The position numbers were made by a program, and so were the translations under genes. This document shows positions 9,437 through 17,958 of a stretch of 64,000 nt of DNA, piece by piece. The first letter of the stretch is position 1, and each line of letters opens with the position of its first letter. The DNA comes from VRUE01 sp963729995. Lineage in GTDB: Bacteria; Actinomycetota; Thermoleophilia; Solirubrobacterales; 70-9. The notes beneath the pieces were generated by a model. The model ran no database searches and was not told the origin of the DNA. It saw only the letters and a program-made list of their open reading frames with translations. Location of the stretch: positions 1 through 64,000 of the forward strand of contig CAVSPF010000001.1 in NCBI GenBank assembly GCA_963729995.1, written 5' to 3'.

Positions 9437-9881
9437 CTAGGACACGTAGGCCTTGCGCACCATCGCGGCCGTCCATCGGTTCGTACCGTGGGCCGGGGGG
9501 ACACCCTTCCTGTTCAGGACCTCGGCGATCTCGGCGAGGGACTTGCCTTTCGCGAGCAGCGTCCGGATCTGCTTCCGCCATCCATAGTCCCGCTTGTTGC
9601 AATAGATGTGGGCCAGTCGAACGTTCTGGGGCGGAGGTGCCCGCCGGCCGACTTAAGGATCGGGTAGTGGTCGGGCGAGGGGCCCACTTGGTGCGTGGCG
9701 TCGTGACCGGATCGAACGCGCCGCGCCCCTTGTGGTGGTAGCACTGCGGCATCTCGCACTTCAGGGCGAGGAGCTGGCCGCGCTCGGCCATCTGCACGAG
9801 GACACCCCTCACACCAAGCTCGCGGAGCTGGTCCGCGACTGAGCTATCCGCGCTGCCGGCGCCAGCTGCTGCCTTCGCCAT
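9437..9881 (-). pseudogene. HNH-endonuclease-like protein with recombinase-like tail, two frameshifts
   Basis: It starts MAKAAAGAGSADSSVADQLR at ATG 9881 after AAAGGTGA. LALKCEMPQCYHHKGRGAFD supplies a Cys pair and His residues. After a frame change near 9680 comes DHYPILKSAGGHLRP, and after another near 9635 NVRLAHIYCNKRDYGWRKQ. Together these give an HNH-type arrangement (CxxxxC...DH...NV.LAH..CN). The C-terminus, SLAEIAEVLNRKGVPPA then NRWTAAMVRKAYVS, looks like the DNA-binding helices of site-specific recombinases. The total length (445 nt) is not a multiple of three, consistent with net indels. It is probably inactive. Confidence 0.65.
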
Positions 9882-10112
9882 CGAGTCACCTTTCTCGTGT
9901 AGTCGCCCTATTGGGCTTCGTGCATACATTACCGTAGAGCGTCGCTTCGGCGACTGACGACGTCGCCACCCAAACCTTCGGCCGTCCAGTATCCCCCAGG
10001 CGATCCATCGGAATGTCGCTCTCGTCGACGTAGCTACTGCTCTCGCGTGATAGCGACACTCCACAGATCAGCACCTAACGGACCGACATCGCTGACCTCT
10101 CCCCGTGCGTAC

Positions 10113-12176
10113 CTACCCCGCCGACGAACCGAACCCCGGCTCCCCCAACCGAGGTTCCCCGCGCAGGATCCGCCGCTCCGCACGTGCCTTGACCTCGGGC
10201 ACGCTCAGCCCGCCGTCTGCATCGTCCGCCGAAGTTATGAGCCAAGCGACGAACCCGTTGCGTTCATACCATTCGCGCTTGCGTCGCCAACTGCGCGCAT
10301 AGTCCGGGCGATCGAGCATCCCCAGATGCTCCCAATAGAAGGTGACCTCGTCGTAGATCACCGTGAAGTCCGGCAGCCGATGGTCGGCGGCATTGCGCGG
10401 CGCAAACAGGCGCTCCTCGTAGCGCACCTCGAACCCCATCCCGAGCAGCGTCTCCAGCACCACCAGCTCCGCCCGGCTCCTCACGAGCGTCCCGTCGCTC
10501 GCTTGGTGAATCAGGCCCTCGGGGTGCGGCGATCCGGAGCCGGCCTCCTTCCAGGGTTGCGTCTCGAACCAGCGTCGCAGACCGACAAGCTCCCATCGCG
10601 CCCCGCGGAGCAGGAGTCCCTGGCCCTGCGGTAGCGCCGCGATGTCGCCCGGACCCAGGACCCTCTGTCGCTCGGTCTGGTAGGCGACCGAGTCGCTGTA
10701 TTGGTCGGGAGCGCGGTGCAGCCACTCGTCGGTCTCACTCCTGCCCAAGGTGCGCGAGACGACCCTGCGGTCGTATTCGCCGAGCATCGCCGAGACCGCC
10801 TCCAGGGTGCGATCGTCAGCGATCCCGCCGAGCAAGACTTTGGTCTGGAAGAGAGTCAGGAAACCGTCGGCCACCTCCGCCCCCCAGCGACTGCGAGCCT
10901 GGCTCATGTCCTGCAAGCCGATCATCACCTGCAGGCCCTGGCCGCCCGCCTGGGAGAGGAGCGAGGGCACGTCATGGATAGGCGCGATGTTCGCCGCCTC
11001 ATCGAGCGCCCACAACATCTGCGGGCCCTCCTTCTCCCCACCCGCGCAACCCGCGTACACCGCGTGACGGATCTGCTCGAGGAGGCCGACGACGAGGGGC
11101 GCGCAGAGCGCCTGCAGTTGCTCGGGCGCGGTGATGTAGACGGTGTCTGTGGAGGTGGCAAAGCGGACGGGGTCGAAGTTCGGCTCGGCGGCGCTCTCAC
11201 GTACGGCGTCGGAGCCGTAGGCGGCGAGCACGCCTGCCGCCGCCGAGAAGATCGAGCTCCTCTCCCGCCCGTCGGTCGCCTCGATGCCGGCGAGGACGTC
11301 GGCGGCGAGCGCCGCGTCGGCGCCCAGCAGGATCTTCCGTGCCGACTCCGGGTCATGGCGGAGGACCCAACGCAGTACCTCCTCGATCGGGCGCTCGGCC
11401 AGGTGCGCGGCGTGCAGCAGCGGTGCGAGCAGCGCCCCGGCGCGCTCGGACCAGTGCGTCTCGTCCGTGGTGCCGGCACCGGCGCGCGCCGCGCGCGTCA
11501 TCGCCCGCGCCGTCACCTGCGCCCCGTCCCAGCTCGCGGCGGCAGTGACCGGCGACCACCTGAGCCGGCGCACCCCCTCAGCCGGCTCTCCCACATGTGA
11601 GCCGGCGGGGTCGAAGAGCCATACCTGACCGATCTCTGAGCGCACCGCGACCGTCGCCCGCAACACATCCGGTTTGGTGGACGTCGAGACCACCGCCCCG
11701 CCCGCGGACATCACCGCCGGGATCATCACGGCGGTGGTCTTGGCGCTCCGCGGCGGGCCCAGCACCATCACCGCGCTCTCGGGGTCGGCCGTCACCCAGT
11801 GGCCACCGGCGGTGCCGAGGTAGGCGCCGCCGCCGAGGCGCGCGATCTCGGCACGCATCGCCTCGCCCGGCGTCGACGCGGCGGCGGGCAAGGGCCGGTC
11901 GGCAGTAGCGCTCCCCGGCAAGCGACGAAGGCGCAGAGGGGGCCCGCCACCTCCCGCCAGCACGACGAGAGCGAGCCAGATGAGCCCGCCGACCGACGGT
12001 GCGAGGACGAGCCAGAGGCCAACGGCGACCTGTGGGGCGACCACGCCGCGGACCAGGAGGAGTGCCGCGAGGAGCACCAGCCCCCGCGCGATCGGGGACG
12101 TCTGTCGCACCGGCGCTTCCATGTGCTGATGGGACGGTCCCCATGACCTTTGTGACATCGCTCTTGACATTTCCAT
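10113..12176 (-). CDS. Type IV secretion coupling protein (VirD4/TraG family) with C-terminal nuclease-like domain
   Basis: 687 residues and intact. It would couple the relaxosome to the conjugation channel as a hexameric membrane-anchored ATPase. Two N-terminal membrane segments (about residues 30-75) are followed by Walker A VLGPPRSAKTT (K146), VVSTSTKPDVL, Walker B MLWALDEAANIAPIHDVPSL, and the TraG motif GLQVMIGLQDMSQARSRWG. After the usual end there is an added domain of about 110 residues, with SRAELVVLETLLGMGFEV, LPDFTVIYDEVTFYWEHLGM and KREWYERNGF. This resembles PD-(D/E)XK modules appended to helicases. ATG 12120-12122 (MEAPVRQ) is an alternative start. No other type IV secretion genes are visible, so the element is incomplete or mobilisable. 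Confidence 0.85.
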   Translation of the reverse strand: MEMSRAMSQRSWGPSHQHMEAPVRQTSPIARGLVLLAALLLVRGVVAPQVAVGLWLVLAPSVGGLIWLALVVLAGGGGPPLRLRRLPGSATADRPLPAAASTPGEAMRAEIARLGGGAYLGTAGGHWVTADPESAVMVLGPPRSAKTTAVMIPAVMSAGGAVVSTSTKPDVLRATVAVRSEIGQVWLFDPAGSHVGEPAEGVRRLRWSPVTAAASWDGAQVTARAMTRAARAGAGTTDETHWSERAGALLAPLLHAAHLAERPIEEVLRWVLRHDPESARKILLGADAALAADVLAGIEATDGRERSSIFSAAAGVLAAYGSDAVRESAAEPNFDPVRFATSTDTVYITAPEQLQALCAPLVVGLLEQIRHAVYAGCAGGEKEGPQMLWALDEAANIAPIHDVPSLLSQAGGQGLQVMIGLQDMSQARSRWGAEVADGFLTLFQTKVLLGGIADDRTLEAVSAMLGEYDRRVVSRTLGRSETDEWLHRAPDQYSDSVAYQTERQRVLGPGDIAALPQGQGLLLRGARWELVGLRRWFETQPWKEAGSGSPHPEGLIHQASDGTLVRSRAELVVLETLLGMGFEVRYEERLFAPRNAADHRLPDFTVIYDEVTFYWEHLGMLDRPDYARSWRRKREWYERNGFVAWLITSADDADGGLSVPEVKARAERRILRGEPRLGEPGFGSSAG

Positions 12177-12192
12177 GACTTTGTATCATAGT
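12164..12192 (+). promoter_or_regulatory. Candidate promoter and operator between coupling protein and HTH gene
   Basis: TTGACA (12164-12169) and CATAGT (12187-12192) are 17 nt apart, ahead of the HTH gene starting at 12239. The surrounding 80 nt repeats ATGAC/GTCAC words (near 12143, 12152, 12174, 12191 and 12211), as expected for binding sites of a small regulator. The HTH protein encoded downstream is the natural candidate, by inference. Confidence 0.35.
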
Positions 12193-12238
12193 CACGGACA
12201 TCACGCCAATGTCACGACGATCGACAGAGGAGGCACGG

Positions 12239-12577
12239 GTGCCACGTAAGAGGAAAGGGCTGGGGGCAAGAGGCCTCATCGACAGCGAAATCGCCGAGAT
12301 CGAAACGGAGCGCGGGCGGCTGGATGAGAGACGCAATCGCCTGCTCGCAGCCCGCGCCGCCCTCGCTGGCGAGGCGGTGGTGGCAAGCCCCCGTCCACCC
12401 CGCATCTCGCGGGAGGAGGTCACCGACTACCTGCGTCGCAACCCGGGATCCACCACCGCCGAGGTGGCCGACGGCATGGGGGTCAGACCGACGACGGTCG
12501 CCAAGCATCTGAGCCGCGGCGGTCAGGACGGCATCTATCGCTACGAGAACGGCAAGTGGTCGGCGGTCGGGGAGTAA
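12239..12577 (+). CDS. Small winged-helix/HTH DNA-binding protein
   Basis: 112 residues. GTG 12239 is chosen because a GAGGAGG Shine-Dalgarno lies five bases upstream; an in-frame ATG at 12209 precedes that site. The N-terminal half is a charged coiled coil (IDSEIAEIETERGRLDERRN). The C-terminal half is an HTH (ISREEVTDYLRRNPGSTTAE, VADGMGVRPTTVAKHLSR) ending in a small wing, YRYENGKWSAV. It lies divergent from the coupling protein and may autoregulate the region. Confidence 0.65.
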   Translation: MPRKRKGLGARGLIDSEIAEIETERGRLDERRNRLLAARAALAGEAVVASPRPPRISREEVTDYLRRNPGSTTAEVADGMGVRPTTVAKHLSRGGQDGIYRYENGKWSAVGE

Positions 12578-12612
12578 GGTCATGATGACTCAGACGCAGA
12601 GGAGGCGGCCCG

Positions 12613-13438
12613 ATGCGGACAAAACCGTGGCAGCACCTGATCAGGGTCAGGGATCTCGGCTGGCGCTGGCCGGCGCTCTACGCGGTAACCTTCGGCCTCG
12701 CGTTTCTGTGCGGATGGTTGAGGTCCCTGGCAGTGGCCCTCGTCCTCTTGATCCTCCAGCTCTTCACGATCTGGTTCTGGGATCTGCGGCTACCGGTCAA
12801 GATGCTGGCGCTAATCGTCGGCTTCGGCCCGCTGGTGGTCTCGTTGGCGACGCTGGTCCTTCCGCTCGGCAGCTGGATCTGGCAGCAGGCGCTTGGCGGA
12901 CGCAGGCCCTCCGAGCGCGAGCAGGCGGTTCTCGACGCGGCGCTGGCGCAGCTGCGCGAGGCCGATCCCGGCCTGCGGGCGCCCGGCCGCTGGATCGTCG
13001 TCGACTCCGAGGAAACGAACGCCGCTGCCTACGCGAACGCGATCGCCGTGACGCGCGCTCTGCTCGACTCCTCGACTCCGCAAGCAACCATCGCTCACGA
13101 GTTGGGGCACCTGGAACTCCTCCGACGCGAGGGTCAGCGCCGCGGTCAACCGGCTGATCATCCCGCCGCGCGATCCGGTCGTGCCGATCTTCCCGATCCT
13201 CGGCTGGTTGCTCAGTGGTCGCGCAGCGCTCAGCGTGATGAGCGTCCCGTGGGCCATGTATTGGCGCCGTCGCGAGGGATTTGCCGATGCCTACGCCGCC
13301 CGCCTCGGCCAGGGGCCGGGGCTGGCCGACTTCCTCGAGGGTGGCGCCGACGCGCCGACGCCCTGGAAGGGCTTCGGTACGTCCACGCATCCCTGGACCG
13401 AGCACCGCATCGACGCGCTCGATCGCGAGGACAGCTAA
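12613..13438 (+). pseudogene. M48-family membrane metalloprotease, frameshifted
   Basis: It starts MRTKPWQHLIRVRDLGWRWP after GGAGG. Two or three membrane segments follow (LYAVTFGLAFLCGWL, VALVLLILQLFTIWFW, MLALIVGFGPLVV). The zinc site TIAHELGHL is an HExxH-type motif (HELGH). Directly after it, at about 13112, an extra G breaks the frame. The continuation NSSDARVSAAVNRLIIPP, ending WTEHRIDALDREDS, is in the next frame to 13438 and includes EGFADAYAARLG with the third zinc ligand. M48 proteases occur in actinobacterial integrative elements. The product would be truncated just after the active-site helix. Confidence 0.8.
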
Positions 13439-13442
13439 CTCC

Positions 13443-13527
13443 GGGGCACGTCCCCGTCAAGGTCGCCCCTGCGGGGCGGCCCTGCGGGCCGGCGCTGTCG
13501 CGCCTCCCTGTGACGGGGACGTGCCCC
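13443..13527. repeat. 85-bp palindromic element with perfect 17-bp terminal inverted repeats
   Basis: GGGGCACGTCCCCGTCA at 13443-13459 is the exact reverse complement of 13511-13527. Inside lie two smaller hairpins, GCCCCTGCGGGGC and CGGCCCTGCGGGCCG. It follows the M48 gene directly. It could act as a terminator or be a MITE/REP-like repeat. The core GGCACGTCCCC recurs at 19659-19669. Confidence 0.7.
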
Positions 13528-13592
13528 TGCGTTGAAAGCGGCAATTACGTCGGCCAGGCCGACAACCCAAACAACCTTGAAAGGAGCCCGAG

Positions 13593-13961
13593 ATGCGTTC
13601 ACTAACAATGAATCCAACCAGGAGAGCAAGGGAGCGCTGCTCGGCTCGAGGGCGCGGTCTGGGAGCGGCGCCGCGCCGCCTCGCGGTGGACCTGACGCCG
13701 CAGGCCGTGGAGCAGGTCGCAGCTCGGGTCGTGGCGCTTCTGCAGGACCGTGGTCCCGAGCCAGCGCCGGAACAGATGACCGCCGGCGAGCTCGCCCACG
13801 AGCTGCGGGTCGAGAGGCCCTGGGTCTACCGCCACGGGCACCTGCTCGGCGGCTGGCGGATCGGCGACGGGCCGAAGGCGCCCTGGCGCTTTGACCGCGA
13901 GACGGCGGTCGAGGCCAGGCGGCGCCAGCAGGCAGAACAACAGGCAAACGGAGGTGAGTGA
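13593..13961 (+). CDS. HTH (excisionase-like) DNA-binding protein
   Basis: 122 residues, preceded by AAAGGAG. After a basic N-terminus, residues about 40-60 form a helix (VDLTPQAVEQVAARVVALLQ). A MerR/excisionase-like HTH follows: MTAGELAHELRVERPWVYRH, then LLGGWRIGDGPKAPWRFDRE. This layout is typical of small excisionase or recombination directionality proteins. It lies about 1 kb before the serine recombinase, in line with such a role. The role is inferred. Confidence 0.65.
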   Translation: MRSLTMNPTRRARERCSARGRGLGAAPRRLAVDLTPQAVEQVAARVVALLQDRGPEPAPEQMTAGELAHELRVERPWVYRHGHLLGGWRIGDGPKAPWRFDRETAVEARRRQQAEQQANGGE

Positions 13962-14002
13962 TGCGAGGTCTCGCGACAAAGCCCAACACGCAAGGAGGAA
14001 CG

Positions 14003-14392
14003 ATGAGGACGCTCAGCACGATTCCGACCAGCCAGGGGCCACCGGTGCCGCTTAGGGTGCGCCCCTCACTGCGACGCAGACCGCCGGGCGCGGGATGCCG
14101 CAATTTGGGGGGTCCCTTGGGCGCTTTCGCACGTCCTGGGGGTATGCGCACCGACCGACGCATCGAACCGCTGGCAGCATCCGCCGTCAACGCTGCTCGC
14201 ATGGCCCACGCCGCCAACCCGCTGATCGAGATCACCCCGACGCCGGAGGAGTACCACCAGCTCTGCCACGATCTCGCCAAGCTCCGCAAGTTGGGCTCTC
14301 TCTCCAACACGGCCGCGGTCCTAACCGCCGTACACGCCGCCGCGGCCAGTAGAATGGGGCATGACAAAAGCAAAAACGCCGGGCGGCGCTGA
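14003..14392 (+). CDS. Hypothetical protein of the integrative element
   Basis: 129 residues. ATG 14003 has an ideal AAGGAGGAACG ribosome site. The N-terminal 50 residues are rich in Pro and Arg. The C-terminal half is helical (NPLIEITPTPEEYHQLCHDL, then KLRKLGSLSNTAAVLTAVHA). It could be a small ribbon-helix-helix or accessory DNA-binding protein, but no family is recognised. It lies between the excisionase-like gene and the recombinase in the same orientation, likely one transcription unit. Confidence 0.5.
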   Translation: MRTLSTIPTSQGPPVPLRVRPSLRRRPPGAGCRNLGGPLGAFARPGGMRTDRRIEPLAASAVNAARMAHAANPLIEITPTPEEYHQLCHDLAKLRKLGSLSNTAAVLTAVHAAAASRMGHDKSKNAGRR

Positions 14393-14808
14393 ACGCCCCC
14401 GGCACGGCAACAGGAGGTCAAGTCCTGATGCAAGACAACGGTAGCCGCAAGGCGATCATCTACGCCGCGAAGTCCTCACCCGATGAGCGCGGCTCGATCC
14501 CCGACCAGCTGAAGAAGTGCCACAAGCTGGCCGAGGCCGAAGGCTATGAAGTCGTCGAGGAGTACAGCGAGGAAAACGGCGACCGCGGCCGCGCAAAAAC
14601 GCCAGGCGGGGGTGTGTCCTGATGCAAGGCAAAGGTTGCAAAGGGCCGGCGATCATCTACGCCGCGAAGTCCTCGCCCGACGAACGCGGCTCGATTCCCG
14701 ACCAGCTGAAGAAGTGCCGCGAAATGGCCGAGGCCGAGGACTATGAGTTCGCCGCCGAGTACAGCGAGGAAAACGTCTCCGCCTACCACGGCGACCGCGG
14801 CCCCGAGC
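14371..14808 (+). repeat. Tandem duplication of the recombinase 5' region
   Basis: Two diverged copies of about 200-220 bp lie head to tail, from 14371 and from 14594. Each begins CAAAAACGCC, contains TCCTGATGCAA around the start codon, and encodes IIYAAKSSPDERGSIPDQLK. The first copy ends at the GACCGCGGC segment and fuses straight into the second. This is a local tandem duplication, not a CRISPR or att repeat. Confidence 0.8.
14428..14622 (+). pseudogene. Truncated duplicate of the serine recombinase N-terminus
   Basis: 64 residues. The first 50 repeat the N-terminus of the next gene (KAIIYAAKSSPDERGSIPDQ, then EEYSEENGDRG), followed by an unrelated tail RAKTPGGGVS. It lacks the SDRLARG part and the rest of the catalytic domain, so it cannot act as a recombinase. 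Its TGA overlaps the ATG of the full gene (TGATG at 14620-14624), so its translation may drive or tune expression of the recombinase. It has an AGGAGG Shine-Dalgarno of its own. Confidence 0.75.
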
Positions 14809-16271
14809 TCGCTGCCGCGCTCGAGCACGCCGCCCGGATCGGCGCGGCGCTGATCGTCTGGCACTCCGACCGCCTCGCCCGCGGCGACGGCGAAAACAAC
14901 CGCCACCTGGTCGAGATCCTGCTCGAAGCCATGCACAAGGGCTTCACCCTGCGCTCGGTCGAAGACGACCGCACCTTCGAGAGCGTTTCCTCAGCAGCGC
15001 AGATGGGCGACCGCAACCACGAGGACAGCCGCCGCAAGGGCGGCGCCGTCAAAGAAGGCCTGGCGCGGCGGCGCTCCAAAGGCAAGCGCACCGGCGGCAA
15101 CTCCTACGCCCTCACTTGGCGGCGCAACGAGAATGACGAACGCGAAACGATCCCCGACCCTGATAGGGCGCCCATCGTCGATCGCATCAACGCCGAGTAC
15201 CTGGCCGGCCGCGCGATCCTCAAGATCGTCAAGGGGCTGAACGCCGACGCCATCCCCAGCCACCGGGGCACCAAATGGAGCACGGCGAGCGTCGTCTCGG
15301 TGCTGGAGAACCCGCTGTATGCGGGGCTGGTGCGCGACGGCGAGGAGCTGATCGAAGGCCAGCATGAGGCGATCATCTCTCGCGAGCGCTACGAGGAGGC
15401 GCTGCGACTACGCAAGGCGAGGGCCCAGACCCATCGCCGCGGCCGGGGGCCGGTCGGCCAGCACCTGTTTCGCAAGGGCTTCCTGCGCCACGGCCAATGC
15501 GGCGGCAGCATGTCGCCGCGCACCGAGCGCAACAAGGACGGCACGCTGCGGGAGACCTACCGCTGCAACGTCCACTACACCGACCCGGCCAACTGCGAGC
15601 TGACGAGCGTCTCGCGCGAGCCGATCGACACCGGCGTCTATGAGTTCTTTCGCCGCGTGGCCTTCGACGTTGAGCAGACGCGCGCTCAGATGGGCGCCGC
15701 GGTCGAGCACAAGATCGCCGAGGTCGGCGGCCTGCTTGGCAGCGCCCAACAGCAGGCCGCCACTGCCACCGAGCGCTTGGAGCGCGTCAAAGGCGACTAC
15801 CTGGCCGGTGAATTGCTGGCGCCCGAATGGCGCGAGCTGCGCGACGAGCTCGAGCCGGCCGCCCAGGCCGCCGACAGCGAGTGCGAACGGCTTGCCAACC
15901 AGCTCGCCGAGGTCGAAGCCGGGCCCAACCTCGCGGGCGTGGAGTCCGATCTGGTCGAGCAGTTGGCCCGCATCCGGGCCGCCCTCGCCGGCAAGGTCAC
16001 CGACGCCGCCGGGGTCGATGCCGTGCGCGCCGCGCTGATGGGCATCTTCGATCACTTCGTCCTGCATCGGGGCGTCCCCTCCGAACGCGCGAACCTGGAG
16101 CTGGTCGGGGAGGGCTACTGGATCGAGCCGGTCATCAACGAGCACGCCATAGAGGGATACGACGAGAAATTGCGACCTGTGCTCGCCAAGAAACCGCTTG
16201 GGCAAGCGGAAAACAATTTCAATCAGACCTTTGTCCGGGTAAAGCCGGTGATCTCACTGATCTCGGCATAG
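14622..16271 (+). CDS. Large serine recombinase (integrase)
   Basis: 549 residues. The resolvase-type catalytic domain (about residues 8-145) has IIYAAKSSPDERGSIPDQLK with the catalytic Ser, and WHSDRLARG. The recombinase domain has NSYALTWRRNENDERETIPD and WSTASVVSVLENPLYAGLV. The zinc-ribbon region (LRHGQCGGSM...TYRCNVHYTDPANC) has His in place of the usual first Cys. A coiled coil follows (about residues 360-450). The last residues, FVRVKPVISLISA, and the stop are encoded by DNA that is also the antisense of a sigma gene, so the C-terminus comes from the integration target. It would integrate and excise the element with the excisionase-like protein. Confidence 0.9.
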   Translation: MQGKGCKGPAIIYAAKSSPDERGSIPDQLKKCREMAEAEDYEFAAEYSEENVSAYHGDRGPELAAALEHAARIGAALIVWHSDRLARGDGENNRHLVEILLEAMHKGFTLRSVEDDRTFESVSSAAQMGDRNHEDSRRKGGAVKEGLARRRSKGKRTGGNSYALTWRRNENDERETIPDPDRAPIVDRINAEYLAGRAILKIVKGLNADAIPSHRGTKWSTASVVSVLENPLYAGLVRDGEELIEGQHEAIISRERYEEALRLRKARAQTHRRGRGPVGQHLFRKGFLRHGQCGGSMSPRTERNKDGTLRETYRCNVHYTDPANCELTSVSREPIDTGVYEFFRRVAFDVEQTRAQMGAAVEHKIAEVGGLLGSAQQQAATATERLERVKGDYLAGELLAPEWRELRDELEPAAQAADSECERLANQLAEVEAGPNLAGVESDLVEQLARIRAALAGKVTDAAGVDAVRAALMGIFDHFVLHRGVPSERANLELVGEGYWIEPVINEHAIEGYDEKLRPVLAKKPLGQAENNFNQTFVRVKPVISLISA

Positions 16272-16795
16272 GAGTAGCCCTCGGCAAGGAGCGTCAGCGC
16301 TCGCAGCTCGGCCGGCTTCAGCGCCTGCAGCGCCTCGCGACTGCGGGCGATCTTCTCCCGTCGCTCCACCCGCAGGTCCGGGCCGTCGTCCAGGGCCGGG
16401 ATCAGCGCCACCCAGTCCCCGCCCTGCTCCTCCTCGGAGACCGCTGACGGCGCGGCCCCCAGCAGCCGTTCCCGGTTGCGCCGGATCGCCAGCGCCTCGT
16501 GCTTCGTGACGGTGTGGGTCCAGCGGATCAGTTCGTGCGGCTGCTCGGTCGGCGCTTTGGTGAGCGCGATCTCCAGCGCCCGCTGGTAGGCGTCCTCGGC
16601 ATCGTCCGCGCACAGGGAGTAGCGCCGCGCCGTTTGCCTCAGGGACTGTCCGTGCCGCGCGATCATCTCCACGGCAGCCCGCTTGCGCGCCGCCTCGTCC
16701 CCTCTTTGGCGCGCCTGGCTCAGCCGCACCGCTTCCGTCCCGTCGAGTCGTCGCCTGTCAGGCCCACGCCTCCGCTGCCACCTCCCAAAATCCAC
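16223..16795 (-). pseudogene. ECF-like RNA polymerase sigma factor, truncated by integration
   Basis: 190 residues. Region 2 is visible as YSLCADDAEDAYQRALEIAL and ELIRWTHTVTKHEALAIRRN, and region 4 as LKPAELRALTLLAEGYSYAE, then ISEITGFTRTKV and a stop. Relatives continue after TKV with NRCLxEGR, the recognition helix of region 4.2. The gene therefore ends inside the -35-binding helix, exactly where the recombinase gene ends on the other strand (49-bp overlap). I infer that the element inserted here. The rest of the sigma gene should lie at the left att site, which I could not find in this window. GTG 16795 is the start. Confidence 0.7.
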
Positions 16796-16952
16796 CGATC
16801 GGTTCAGCTCTACCGTCCAAACATGTCAACGCAAGGCCGGCACGGCACGCGTTTCTTCCCCCGGCTGGACGGGTGGCCGGGCGAAAAGTGCGGAAATTGC
16901 AGTAACTGCCTGGGAAACGCCAGCCCGGCTGGCCCGTGTAGCATCGATCTCA

Positions 16953-17900
<948 letters not shown>

Positions 17901-17958
17901 CGGCCGCGAGCGGCGCGAGCCCGAGCCGAGACCGCGCCCCTCAATATCCTCTTAGCTG

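Noticed and set aside
12145..12153. GACCTTTGT matches the sequence at the recombinase/sigma junction (16226-16234) and could be the left att core
   Set aside because: To its left lies the intact coupling-protein gene, not the missing sigma tail, so a nine-base match here is best taken as chance.
13958..14002. Upstream start (GTG/ATG 13958-13961) for the hypothetical gene at 14003
   Set aside because: ATG 14003 has a far better ribosome site (AAGGAGG). The earlier start would only add 15 residues without a recognised motif.
14371..14808. Direct repeats considered as a CRISPR array or att repeats
   Set aside because: There are only two long diverged copies with the same coding frame and no spacers, so they are a tandem duplication of a gene start.
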